Program-made: the position numbers and the translations under genes | Notes under the pieces: generated by a model | The model's database searches: none | What the model was told of the DNA's origin: nothing | Seen by the model: the letters and a program-made list of their open reading frames with translations, nothing else | Source: Fasciolopsis buskii | Lineage: Eukaryota > Platyhelminthes > Trematoda > Plagiorchiida > Fasciolidae | DNA: 64,000 bases | Direction: 5' to 3' | NCBI GenBank assembly: GCA_008360955.1 | Contig: LUCM01000091.1 | Span: 151,095 to 215,094, forward strand | In this document: positions 34,244-45,596 of the stretch, piece by piece | Layout of the letters: every line of letters starts with the position of its first letter | Numbering within the stretch: the stretch's first letter is position 1

Positions 34244-37200
34244 GTAGGTTATCTAAATTGTATTTGAATAAATGATAACTCTTTAGACTGCAGCCAGATC
34301 CATCACGACCCACTGGACATCGAGGATTTGGTTATATCGAATACGAGAACGGCCAGAGTGCGATGGATGCCGTGGCCAGTATGAACCAGTTTGAACTGGG
34401 TGGCCAACTTTTACGTGTATGCAAGGCAATTTCACCACCAGATGGGATTACAAGTACCACAACGTCTACTCTCCCACCGGCAGCAGCTGTGGCCGCAGCT
34501 TCTGTCACTGCTAAGGTGATGTCAATGGAAACGGAGCAGGTGCGTTCTCCGTATGCTTGATATTTATTCGTGAGGTTAACGAGAGAGTTGTTTTCGATGG
34601 GCATCTTACATATGGCAACTGATAGTTACTGTTATCCTTATCACTTATCCGAGATTCGAACTTTTTGGGAGTGGCTGGGGATCATATGGATGAAATACAT
34701 CCTTAGAAATGTTTTATCCTCGACTATTTTTGTAACCGTGTTTCATCTATGCTTTTCTATCCATGTCTGCATCATCAATTTCATGGGGCCGGTTCATATG
34801 GCACTAGCAGTCATCTTGTTTCAGTCCATCGGATTTTTGGCATTTATTAAGTGTTTCAGAGATACAAGTTGCCACTTTTCTCTTTTACCCCACTCCAACG
34901 AGTAGACGGAGTGAGACAGCCGTAACAACTCCAAAGCTCTATAGCATTGTAATATCTTATTAACATCAGCGAACGTGATTCTTGGAGAGAGAGAAAGAGA
35001 TCCGCATACTTTCTCCACTATTCAGATGTTCTGATGAGCTTTATAGTTGCGTGTATGGCTTATGGTTGTGGTTCAAGAAGCGTGCCCCATAGCCACGAGG
35101 GACCGGCAGTTATGATGCTGAAAATTGGATGACATTTTAACCTAACATGCCGTGTGCGGTAACGAAACGGATGACGGCGAATTACTGTTTGTCATCCAAG
35201 TAACCGGGGGATCTAGAATTCAAATCTCAAACCTTGGGGTGGCAGATGCCTAATCCCCCTGACTACCCTTGGTCAGAAATGTACAGTGTTCTCGAAACAA
35301 GAACTCCGCCGTCCAATGGTTGCTGGGTGGAGAACTTACTGTTGGCGGGAATAAAGTCGGAACTTGAAGATCGCTGCGTTAGACGTCCACGATGAACATA
35401 AGCGTTCGTGTCGAAAAGATTTGTCCCTACGAAGCTAGATGCCCATCCCTTTTCACCAACTTTATAAGTACAATGGGAGGAGTATAACATTCAGGCGTTC
35501 GAGACCCAAAAAACTATTACGGAGTCCCATCTAGTGCATGCACATTTTATAGGGAACTGATAGTTCATTTAGTCTAAGGGATAAGCCATTGAAAGCCTGC
35601 ATGCACAGTTGGGACTTAATCAAACAATATTCTGTAATGTACCTCAAATTATAGGTGTTACGGCTAAGGCAACCGGTAATCAGTGAACAAAGGTTTTAAG
35701 GAAATACGAAGAACCATGGCGCGAATGCACAATCAGTTCCAATATAGATCATTTTAAGAATGCAAAAATGTCTAGATGCATCCGGGAAACAAACTAACAA
35801 CAATTTGTTTCATTCACTCATACAGTTAAAATATACGGCGAAAAAATGAGCGTTTTGACGACTTTATTACAACATTAAAAATGAGAGATAAAGGATAGCA
35901 GCAGAGTGGTAGACAAAAAAAACATGCAAAGACTTACTCCGGTAAAATTGGGTCGGCATACTGCAAAAATTACGGAGGGACTTAAGACTGTAGACACAGT
36001 GGACAGTGTCCCGGTTGTAATGATTACAAAATCAGATGTAGATTGGATTCACATAACGGGTAATTTGCCAGAACAGCGTTGAAGCATAGGCGAATTAGAA
36101 CGCTTACAAGAGGGAAGGTCCCGTAGCACAATATCTGTTCAGTTTGAGGTAGCAGTCAAACCAGTGGATAAACTCCGTTTACACGGGGAAGCAGTTCAGT
36201 GGAAGACCGGGATGTAACAGAGGTAATGACCAATGAGCAAAGACTGGTGTAAACGGGGGATGTCCGGTTTTTTATGATGATGGATGCACCGCAAAGCTAA
36301 TAAACCATTTATGAAAGGATAGAACGTTAATAAAGCAAGTGATATTCAAAAGAGGATTTATGTGCACTCTGATAGGTTAAACTTTCATGGCTGATCCAGT
36401 GAATAAGGTTTCAAACAAATATCAGGGGGCCGCAGCATTTGCCAATCCACACTTCGTCTTCAATATTTTGGGCACCTGTCAATGTCATCTCGGTTACACT
36501 GTTTGGTCATTGCCCTCTGAGCGGCCCTCTGAGCAGTGACCGCATGTCCGTCTTATTCATGGCTAGTCGCCTACTTGGTAACCTCAACCAAGTAGTATGA
36601 GACTCTGTCTATTGTCGCGGAAGTTTCGTTTTCATTTTCCAAAGATGCTTTATAGTTTTACTCATAATCCGTAGATTTTATGGCCGTCTGGATGTCGATG
36701 TCCGTACACTAGTACTCAGGTACACGTTCTAATGGCACAAAGAAACCGAGACCGTCCCACCTCATTGGCTACCAAACGCCAGGTGACATCGAGTTGCGAT
36801 TGTACGACAGTAATATAGAAAGGCAAGCCGACTGAGCAGATCAGTAGTCCGTACCGACCAAACAGCGTGAGCGATCTGTGTTACACTATGAAACAGCTTC
36901 AACCGCATGAGGATAAAAACCAGTTAACGGAGAGGACCAATCATATAGTGACTCAGAAAACCGATGAAATATGCAGCAGTCACATATGTGAGGACATGTG
37001 CCTGTTGCCTCTGTAAATGCATTGGCTCCTCTAATAAAACGAGATTTGTGCTGGTTCTGTTTGAGTTTCTCGCTAATGGAAAAGATCAATTCTTGACTAG
37101 CAATAGACACAGATGTCGGTTGATGTTTCGAGGTACGAACGACACGTGTTTTTCAAACACTGTTCGACGATGAACACCTCGTTTTTCCAAACTGCACCTT

Positions 37201-40200
37201 ATAGTTGATGCCATTAAGAGATTTACTGGATTCTTTTTCATGTGGTCTCTCTTTCGTTACCTTTAAGCTTCCTGTGAATACAGCGGGGAGTTTCGAGCCA
37301 AATGACGCAGCTCCTGCTGTTTCACTTGTGCACCCTTCCAACAATGTTGTTTCTCCAGCCGCCCTACCCAGCGAACAATCCCCAGGCAGCTTTTCCAACC
37401 AGTACACTACTGGCTTTGGCCCTCGTGGTAAGTTGCTCTGTTTCTCTCCATAAAATGCACAGTAGAAACGAAATCCACATATCTCACAACTGCTTGCGAG
37501 TAATGTGTAGGGTTGGCGTTATTATGCTTCACTGATTTTCCTTCGAAATACACGTTTTACGCGCAGGCCTCAGGTCATTTGGTCAACCTCACACTCGTGA
37601 AGCACAGATTTGTGTCATCCCTGCTTGCCAGGGGTGCATATCCACTACCGCACCCAGAGTTAATTTTGGGCCTTCCAGCTGGAAGAAGTTCGTTACTTCT
37701 GCGTCTTCCAGCTTCCTTCGGTACGTAGTCAGAATTGTTGTGTTAAATCTGCTCATATGTCTCCCATTAAAGCCAGCAGTGCCGGAGAACGTCGAGAGGA
37801 GACATACCAAGTGTTCCGTTGACTCCAGTCAATTGCATCTGATCACGTACTTTCATGGATGACATTTCTCGGCGCGTCGAGAGTTGTCGGGATCCCTCTT
37901 CACAACCTGAAAGCGACACGCAAAAGCTTAGTGGTCGTGCTACACCTTCTCTGGCTCATCCGTATCCCAAAACAGACTTTAGATCAGACAATAATTGGCA
38001 CAGAGCGCATGCGTCCAGTTTAAGTTTATGCGTCAAATACCACCAATCCCTTTCTCGTTCTCCTTTTGCTTAATTGTTCCAGTCTCTTAAAAGTCTGCAG
38101 CAAAGTGAGTACTTATAAGATTATTAGGCTATTCTCTCAGCATACTCATTGGAATTCCTCTTAAATGAAATTCTCCAAGGTAACCATTCTGGTCTTACTC
38201 GTACGAGGCTGTGGAAGTCGGTATATTTTTCACTCCGCGAGACCTTTCTATGCATTTTTATAAATGGGACCGTCTGCGCTCAGGACAGAACTGGTCGCAT
38301 GTTTCACTTGGGTATTGCGTTTCTGGATGTGCTATGTAGCATGCAGCGATCTTCGAAAGGGTTGCTTGACCAACTTGGAAAGAACAAAAACAGAAAAGCC
38401 AGCGTGAGCTGAGGCCCAGTGAACGTATCATCCAGCATCAACATCTACACAACCAAATCCAATACGGTAGCTCATAACCTTCTCGTTACGCCACTGTCCC
38501 CAGCAGGAGAACACCCATAGTGTTTCGTGCACCACACCACAACTCGGAGTACCTCTTAAACCGCGACCACAAGCTGTTTCCACACCACATCCAGGGAAGG
38601 CCATTCCACGTGGCCATAAAATTCGCGCCACTTCACCTGGCCATCAACCAAAGCTTCCCTGATTACTCAGTCCCGCCGTGGGTGTATTATTGTAGTATGC
38701 CGACCGTGGGCGCGCTCTTCAGTAGGAGATCACACAAGTCCCAATCTAGAATCGACAGCACAAAAGGAAACCCAACGTAAGCCAAAATCCAGTCAACAAA
38801 TCAATCAGCATCAGTACTTACACAACCAAATCCAATACGGTAGCTCAGAAGCCCCTCGTTAAAACCAGTATGGCACTACCAAGAAACACACTACTGCAGC
38901 TGTATGCCTTCATGCTGTATATGTCCCTAGACATGTTGTTGAGGTTATGCAGTGTAATTTATAAGTCGTGTTGCGCAGTCAGTGACATGTTTGTTGGATG
39001 ACACACGGAATATCTGTGTAACTTCATAAAGTGGTTGTTAGCTGGACCAATACACTTGCGTCACCCACCCATCCAAAACGACCAAATTATCGAATACCCG
39101 ACCAAGAAGAAACTGTGCAATCCCGAGCAGCTTGCTTGGACCCTATACAACACACCAATCATGAGAATAATCAAGTATGCCGAGCCTCTAACCGTTTTTA
39201 AGAACAAATTCGAGCGTGTATATTCAGCTTGAATGAATCACCAGTTTGGATGGGTTTTGATCATCGGAATGTTTGCCAGTCTCATTGTTCTTCTCCACAA
39301 TAAGAGTTGTGTGTACTTTACTCCATTTGTCTCCCGTTTGTTATTTTACCAACTGCAGAATAAGTACATTGGCTGCACTATGCATATGCACGGGTGCTTC
39401 CAGGTGAAATCCGTTATTGATGTCTTATTTCAAGTTTGTGACGAGGAAATAATGTTTCCAGCGAACGCACAATCATAAACGTCTGGTTCGTGTATAGAAT
39501 CTTGTGCACTCGTTGCGTTTGCTGATGACTGAGTCATATTCCACTTCGGTTTGCTTCACTTAACCATCTCCCTGCTCGCTTTATTATCCGTTTGAAGCAA
39601 AGAAAGTACCATGGTTGATTCCCAGCGTAATCCTGAATTCATATGCAGGACAGTTCTATCGCCACCCCACTGGCGTCATGCGTCATTGGCGTATGCTCAG
39701 TATATATATATATATATGATAGCACGTTCAATGCGCGAACGAGTCCGCTCGTCATTCAAAGCGCGTTTTGTTAACTAGCAGTAGGCCAATCAGATACACG
39801 ACGCCGACAATTCCTCTTCCTCTCCAAACTGCATGACTCCTGTTTTCTGCCATCGTGCCTATCCCTATGATGGTTATGGTAATCTTAGCGATAAGAAGAA
39901 CAAATACTGAAGTGTCGTTTTTCTGTTGTTGGCTTCAATAACAACCCCTAATGATCCTAACATTCTGCCTATTAGTCAATCAGCTGGTGTTACTGCTATT
40001 TCACCACAGTCGTTGTTAGAATATTCCACTAACCGGGGAAACTTAGTACTTTTCCCGTCAGCAGTATGATTCTCCCTTTTCGAATACTCCCAGCTGTTTT
40101 TGGATCTATCTTTTCAAGTCTCAACCATTATCCCTCAATGTTTCGACAGGAGACCACTTTGGCATTTCTACCCCCCATCAGCCATCGAGGGGGCATAGTG

Positions 40201-43200
40201 TTTCTGGTGGAATGTGGTCATTCAGGGATTCCCGGGGTCCAAGGGATCCAATAAGTTTCGTTACACTCAAGGAAGCAAGTATGTGAATGGTGTTTTTCGA
40301 AGAGTTCCTGCCTTACACATTTGGAGAGGCTACCAGATGTTCTCCTCCTCATAACCTAGCTTCTGAACTATAACGACGATTCCATTGTTGGGTATTCAGA
40401 TTGTCCTTCATCGAATGGTAGTCGGTCCACCTATGCTGGCCGAACGCCAGCGCGAAATCGTGACAAACGGCCATTTTCTAGTGATGATCAGTCGTTGTCG
40501 AACCTGTCACGTAACACGTCAGACGCTTTTTACTTCTTTTTTTCATGAAACGTACAACATTTTTTGAGGAAGGGGGTCACGACCAGCTGAGAGTTTCCAA
40601 ATGGGGAAGTTGTTTGATGATGGGAGGATTCGAACTCGCGACCTTCAAGCCTGGGCCTCACGATGTTAGGTGCTTGATCACCGCTCGAGCGTACGTAGAA
40701 AGATTGCCGGAGATCTGCTCCTCTTATCGGGGCATTTTTCAGTGTTATGTTCTCAATCAGATTAGTACATTCGCTTGTTACTAGCATCAATGCGGGCCGT
40801 TCTGATAGTTTAGTTCGATTTTTCGATTGCCTGCTGTTTATTACCAAACGAGAACACATGATAATTCTGCCTAATCATCAAGATCGATGGTCTTAATTTG
40901 GGAGAAATGTTTATTTTTCATTAGTCAATCATTTTTCCCTCTGTTCTTCATCTATTTTCTTCCCAACTCTGACCCAAACACATCACCATGGCCAAAACCA
41001 TATTTTGAACCCAAAGCTCAAGCTGTTCTTCCACAACCAACTGTGGTCACTCCCGTACCACCTCAACCTCTCAGCACATGGGAATCAGTTGACCCGGAAG
41101 ACGATACGTCACTTCAGCCTGCAATATCATCGGAATCAGCAGTATCAGGCACGGAAGCCTCTGACGCTTACGACCAGATGCCTCCTGTTCCAGCTACTGA
41201 AGAGTCTCTTCCGGGGTAAGTTCAAAATTTCTGAACAACCAGATCGCCATGGGTACAATGTGGTGTAGCATACGATCCAACCTGTTTTTTATCCCAGGCG
41301 AGACAAACGACTGGACTGGCTACAGCTCCCGACTTTAGAAACCACTCAAATTTCAGGGTCGTAATTGCCGATTTCTTGAGCACTAGTGCAATAAACCTTA
41401 TTGGGTGCGAAGTACGCTTCCTCCAAACGCTCTGTGTTTTAACTATTTAACAATAATTAAAGTGGCCTGTAAACAGCTTTTCAATGGTTGACTCTCTTAC
41501 TGAAGTATTGTACATCCCTCGTATAGGGAAATAAATATTGTTCGGACTACTTTATTGTCATAGTGTTATTACTATTTTTATTATTGACTCGGAAATTCCT
41601 GTCGGTCGCGATATAGGGGGAACTATGAAAATACTGCTTCGAGTTAGACCCGGTTAAAAGTCCTTGCGTTGTTTGCGTGAGAGGAGGGTTATTATGAGGA
41701 TAAGAAAAAATTTGTGTTCAGTACGCCATTTGCGTTCTGTGTTCGCCCCTTCCAACTTTCGTTAGTGGTGACCACCAGCCTTTGAAACTTATCACTGTTT
41801 CGGTGCGATTGCTTAGTCAAGAGGCGTATAGTGTTGCTTTGTGTTGAATAACTTCGGTTCTTGGATGCTAAAACCCGTGCTACTGAGCATCAAGTGTTTA
41901 TTTCGGTGTTCATTGTTTTTTTATATCCAACTACTGCTTTTCTGCTTTCGGTTTGCAAGGGACGGTTTAATTTCCATTCTGTGGCACCGTTCACTAGTGT
42001 CACCTCTGATTAGAGCCGTGCATTTTTGACCCGTAACCCCCTTGAATCTATCCACCCCATGTTCAGTAGATATCAGAAGATAGCTCAACTTATCGGTAAA
42101 GAATAACTGTATGGCAATAAAATACCTAATTCAGTAAAGTACAGTATTAGAAGAAAATGGTTGAACAGAAGAATGAGAACATTCATTCAAGATTAATAAT
42201 CAGCAGTTATGGACAAGAAGGCACCCTTAATTGGTGATCTCAGCGGGAAAAATGCAGAATCACACCAGGTCCTAGGGCTTATGGGTTTATCGACCACGAG
42301 TTGCGGGGCGAGAACCAATGCGAAGGTAAAAGCATTAACTTCGATGTATGGTCGGACCCCCAAGCAGCGGTTAGTAACAAAACAAGTCAAAATAATTAGC
42401 AGAACAATCCTGAAATTGTAGATATTATATCAGGAACTTCGAGACTCGTGTCATTCTGTCCTGCTCAACGTCTTATATATTTCTATATCCATGGTTTTGT
42501 TAATCGGAGAACATGACATTATTTTTTATCCTATTTTACACCCATAAGTTAAGTACAGGAAGTATATCTCATCGCCTCAAAGAGCCGGTGCAACAACGGT
42601 CCTCTAAGGGCAACGTATTGGAGAGCCCCATAGGATCTCATTGGGTAGGTTGTTGTAAAAATTATACCGATAGCGGACTGCCTTCTATCAACCAAGCTGA
42701 CCGAAGGGGGGACGATTTGAATCCTCGAAACACCGCTGGTTCTTATTGCGGTGTATTGTTTGATTGACATCAATGATATTGGATCACAGAAGGCAATCTA
42801 CCGAATAGGCAATGAATTTAAATAGGCTTAAGTCACCTTGACGTTCCACATCCTCACAGGTCGCCTGCCTTGCTATTTTCCGAAGCGGACAGTAACTGGA
42901 AGATGGGTAAATGTAGCCAGTCCATGACGTGCGAATATGGTACGTAAACCCTAACCAATGGACTGTTCCGGGTAGGTCCAGTTAGATTACCTAGACGGTT
43001 GGAAATTAGGCGATATACCTGTTATGGTCGATGACCATCCCAAGGTTTTTGGAGTCGCGGATTTCATTCCTGCTATTAATTTTCTAAAAGAATCTGTCCT
43101 TTTCTCAATATTTCGAAATTGATGTTATTTTAAATATTGCGCGGTTGAAAATTTTATATGTTCGCGAAAAGATTCATGAAAGCCCGTTCTGTGATTGGCT

Positions 43201-44245
43201 AGTCCACACATCGATCAAGGCCACCCAACAAATCTATATAAACGATAGAGCTTACTTGAATTCTGACTTGTGTTGGTGGGTCACCAATAAATGCGCGGCA
43301 GTACTCTGTGTCCGTCTTCTCTCTTCCGCTAGCGGGCTGGGCTAGCTGATCGTCTTATCCGTTGTGCGACTACGGGCCTTGAGTCTTGAGCCCGAACTTT
43401 TTGTGTCTCCAACCTCTGTGTGTGTTCGTGTCCTACTAAACCACAGGCTGTGTGCTCCTGTGATATCGTGCGCCGCGAGCACTTGTGTCTTGTGCTTCAG
43501 TGTGTGCATAGATCAACCAAACTCGGCAACATAACAATGCGTAACTGCTGCACTCAATGCCGGTCTTGCATCTGAACTGTTTCTACTTCTCTGTTATGTT
43601 TCTGATTTCTGATCCTTTCGGTTATTTGGTGCTGTGGAGTATCAGCCAAGACCACAGCACGTCGGGTCAAGGTTAGGGTTGTAAAAACTTAATCGAACTG
43701 AAGTGCCATTTAAATGTTCCACAGGCACTCCGGTCTCCGTCTGCGTTCTTTCTCTATTTTATCTCTGGTATTGCTTTTTTGTTTACTGCTGTGCTTCTTG
43801 TCGTTATTTTAGATCAGACGGTAAGTCGTCGTAGCTTGGTCATGATGCTTATATTCCAAAAACCATGTAGAGTCTTACTTGTTCTGCACACTCTGATGAT
43901 GATCGTTCATTGTTGATTCACTCCCTCGATCACTTTGCTATCCTCATTGGCAACAGGATCCTGATTTTACGCAACATGGTCGACTTGGATGGTTGTGACG
44001 ATGAGTTGGAATCCGAAGTGCATGGCGAGTGCTCTAACTACGGCCCGGTAGACCGAGTCTTCATACATCAGGAAATCGATCCTGCGACCAACACAGGCTG
44101 TGTCAAAGTGTTTGTTCAGTTTGTCGATGAGCGATCGGTCGTCCAAGCAATAGAAGCATTGGATGGCCGATATTTTGCCGGGCGCCAAATCACCGCCGAA
44201 CCGTATGACCTGGAAACCTTCCTTATGAATGATTTTTCACATTAA
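33579..44245 (+). CDS. PUF60: Poly(U)-binding splicing factor PUF60 (half pint), six coding exons
   Basis: PUF60 is a nuclear splicing factor that binds uridine-rich tracts near 3' splice sites and works with U2AF. Reconstructed exons are 33579-34243, 34287-34539, 37268-37427, 37574-37720, 41017-41215 and 43957-44245. The phases agree at every junction and the total is 1713 nt, i.e. 570 aa plus stop, close to the 559 aa of the main human form. Domains: N-terminal helix with [12 protein letters not shown] (about 55-66), RRM1 (about 97-174), RRM2 (about 193-270), a Pro/Ala/Ser-rich linker, and a UHM domain at the C-terminus. RRMs and UHM are strongly conserved; the linker exons and their borders are the weak part. 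Everything else in the window is transposon-derived or unidentified, so this is the only confident host gene. The introns contain repeats. Confidence 0.9.
34244..34286 (+). other. PUF60 intron 1, 43 nt
   Basis: GTAGGT...CTTTAG, very short, and splits an Arg codon (AG|A) inside RRM2. Removing it joins FGKIVFC to the [19 protein letters not shown] of exon 2 in frame. Very short 5' introns are known in flatworm genes. Confidence 0.88.
34287..34539 (+). CDS. PUF60: PUF60 exon 2: rest of RRM2 and start of linker
   Basis: RNP1 of RRM2 is [22 protein letters not shown] and [14 protein letters not shown] follow, the latter matching the GGQ.LRV.KA..PP end of RRM2 in PUF60. The linker begins with [16 protein letters not shown], very like vertebrate PUF60. 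The donor CAG|GTGCGT at 34540 leaves phase 0. Confidence 0.92.
34540..37267 (+). other. PUF60 intron 2
   Basis: 2.7 kb. Contains a SINE family A copy in reverse orientation (35060-35275). The rest has short unmatched frames. Confidence 0.75.
35060..35275 (-). repeat. tRNA-derived SINE family A, copy 1
   Basis: On the - strand the head reads GGTAGTCAGGGGGATTAGGC, then TTGAGATTTGAATTCTAGATC (degraded B box), then the body with the CGGTTACTTGGATGACA and ATTCGCCGTCATCCG segments and the end GGCTATGGGGCACGCTTCTT. Aligns along its length with copy 3 at 47818-48085. Confidence 0.75.
37268..37427 (+). CDS. PUF60: PUF60 exon 3, linker (probable)
   Basis: Open in the right phase after exon 2; acceptor TTACCTTTAAG at 37267, donor CGTG|GTAAGT at 37428. 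The product is rich in Ser, Pro, Ala and Asn ([19 protein letters not shown]), as expected for the unstructured linker. No sequence similarity can be claimed there. Confidence 0.65.
37574..37720 (+). CDS. PUF60: PUF60 exon 4, linker (tentative)
   Basis: Two acceptors are possible: GCGCAG at 37566 and GCCTCAG at 37573. Only the second keeps phase with exons 3 and 5. The donor is TTCG|GTACGT at 37721. The product (with [19 protein letters not shown]) is proline- and leucine-rich. Exon existence is supported by splice signals and phase only. Confidence 0.45.
38446..38474 (+). repeat. Direct repeat, first copy (29 bp exact)
   Basis: TACACAACCAAATCCAATAC plus nine more bases, identical at 38819-38847. 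Weaker similarity extends about 20 bp on the left (ATCATCCAGCATCA versus ATCAATCAGCATCA). Confidence 0.85.
38819..38847 (+). repeat. Direct repeat, second copy (29 bp exact)
   Basis: Identical to 38446-38474, 373 bp away. The unit between could be a duplicated segment or a short insertion with flanking repeats. Confidence 0.85.
39701..39718. repeat. (TA)n microsatellite
   Basis: Nine TA units. Confidence 0.9.
40600..40700 (-). repeat. tRNA-derived SINE head (family D)
   Basis: On the - strand, GCTCGAGCGGTGATCAAGC fits an A box and GCGAGTTCGAATCCTCC is a nearly perfect B box. Downstream comes CAGCTGGTCGTGACCCCCTT, not tRNA, so it is a SINE. It may extend to about 40545. Confidence 0.65.
41017..41215 (+). 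CDS. PUF60: PUF60 exon 5, linker (probable)
   Basis: Pro-rich then acidic: [18 protein letters not shown] and [14 protein letters not shown], comparable in character to the acidic stretch before the UHM in vertebrates. The strong donor CCGGG|GTAAGT at 41216 leaves two bases that pair exactly with the single base supplied by exon 6. The acceptor is less sure: there is a long pyrimidine tract at 40928-40965 and the first AG after it is at 41015-41016. Confidence 0.65.
43020..43536 (+). repeat. Solo LTR of the gypsy family
   Basis: Starts TGTTATGGTCGATGAC and ends CTCGGCAACATAACA, the same 7-bp inverted ends as the LTR at 5039-5588, and it aligns along the whole 517 bp. Neither the primer-binding site nor gag follows, so it is LTR only. 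The flanks (ATACC before, ATGCG after) do not form a target duplication, so it is old or arose by unequal exchange. Confidence 0.88.
43235..43242 (+). promoter_or_regulatory. TATA box of solo LTR, sense to PUF60
   Basis: TATATAAACGATAGAGCT is nearly unchanged from the LTR of the coding element. It lies about 720 bp upstream of the UHM exon. Confidence 0.55.
43957..44245 (+). CDS. PUF60: PUF60 exon 6: UHM domain and stop
   Basis: The acceptor is GGCAACAG at 43956. The product, 96 aa, is the [12 protein letters not shown], then [19 protein letters not shown], then VKVFVQF and [13 protein letters not shown]. The R-x-F loop of UHM domains, which binds Trp-containing ligand motifs in SF3B1 and U2AF65, is RYF here, so the binding site is kept. 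The stop TAA is at 44243. No canonical AATAAA is close downstream; an AT-rich region with ATTTAAAAATG lies at 44411. Confidence 0.93.
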
Positions 44246-44519
44246 GCTGTCCTTTGTAATTCGTCAGCACCTACATGCGGTTTGTCTGGTTGGTGAAATG
44301 TAAATATTGGCGATTCACTGATCCCGTTTGGACATGTGCATTGTGACTCACTAATATGTGTCATTTTATGCTCTGTTCGTATGCGTTTGCTTTTCTGCAA
44401 CCGTATGACATTTAAAAATGTTCCTCTTTTTTATTCATCTTTTGTAAACATACACCCGTTCCGGTTTTTGTAACGACGGGAAAGGGGTTCGTACGATTGT
44501 TTTTTTTTATTGCATGCAC
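44246..44519. other. PUF60 3' flank
   Basis: Probable 3' untranslated region and beyond. No AATAAA signal seen. Confidence 0.5.
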
Positions 44520-44695
44520 CACGCGTGAGTGTATTGAAAGGAGCATGTCTTGTAGCCTCTAGGGCCCATTGCGCGGGAGGTGGGAGGGAGACCGGCAACC
44601 TAGAGCGGCATAGAGCCACGTAAAGTCTCAATAGCCCAGGAGCGGTGACAAGCCGGATGACAGCGAATTATCGTCTGCTATCGCTACATTCCTGA
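44520..44695 (-). repeat. SINE family A, copy 2, head missing
   Basis: Contains the body with TAGAGCCACGTAAAGTCTCA and the AGGGCCCATTGCGCGGGAGG segment in + reading. Matches copies 3 and 5. It stops before the tRNA-like head. Confidence 0.7.
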
Positions 44696-45596
44696 ATGTA
44701 GACCGCAGAAACTTGCGTATACAAAATGACAAGAACACCTACACCGTTTTCTCAGGTTTTCTCGGCACCGTGGAAAAGTGGCCACGGAGACCACTAGGAC
44801 AGTTTAACTTCACTCATTACACTCATTACAATTCTTCCCATGAATGAGTGTTATGTTTCGTTTCTGCTCCAGTTCAAGCTTTAATTTGTTTTTTTGGAAA
44901 GGAAGTACCTCGGTGCCATCATGCTTTTCAATATGTGACACAAATCTGCATGCACAAATATTTCAGTCGAAACCACGGCGACAGGAGTAAACGTTGCGAG
45001 GGAAAAGGGAAATAAACCAAGACACCGCACATTCAAGCTCGTCTTCAAGTTGTCCGCTGGTCATCATAGTTTTTGGTTCGTGGAGAGTTAACTAGGGTCT
45101 TCTTGTCTCGAACCGTTGAACATAGGCTAGTAGGAGAATATGACGTTCTCGCATTCCACTAGGAGCATGTGGCTTATCACTCCGTGCATACACTTTCCGA
45201 GTGACGCTGAACGTCCCCGATGCCCGGTGAACACTTCGCTCATAGATGCAAGTGAGCATAGTATTGTCTTTTTTACTTCGTCTTTGGGTGCTTTGGTTTA
45301 GCCAACTCCACCAGACTGGCCGACAAATAGACGGCTCTGCTTTTTCTCGGTTCACCATTACGCCTGATCTACTGAGGCTTCATATGGTTTGCCGCTTGAG
45401 GTCCCAGGATCACGGTTTACAGTTTTCTCTCATGCAAACTATGGCATTACACAATCACGCGCGCTCTTTTTCTCGCTACGCACTTACGAAGCCATCAAAG
45501 ACTTATCACCCTCATTAGCATTCACAGACTGAACTGCAACATTGATTCTGTTCATCATTTTAATATCTCACTCTAATTTTTGACCGAAATCCCAAT
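44696..45596. other. No gene recognised
   Basis: Frames at 45092-45518 on both strands have no motif. It may include the 5' part of the LINE that follows. Confidence 0.35.

Larger units (their letters stand above)
37721..41016 (+). other. PUF60 intron 4
   Basis: 3.3 kb if exons 4 and 5 are right. Holds a 29-bp exact direct repeat (38446 and 38819), a short TA run (39701) and an inverted SINE head (40600-40700). A 73-codon frame at 37855 could be missed exonic sequence but has no flanking splice signals that I trust. Confidence 0.55.
41216..43956 (+). other. PUF60 intron 5
   Basis: 2.7 kb. Contains a sense solo LTR (43020-43536) and, near 42690-42735 on -, a B-box-like GAGGATTCAAATCGTCC that may mark another SINE relic. 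The rest is unassigned. Confidence 0.65.

Noticed and set aside
40600..40700. tRNA gene on -
   Set aside because: Good A and B boxes but followed by SINE sequence; treated as a SINE head.
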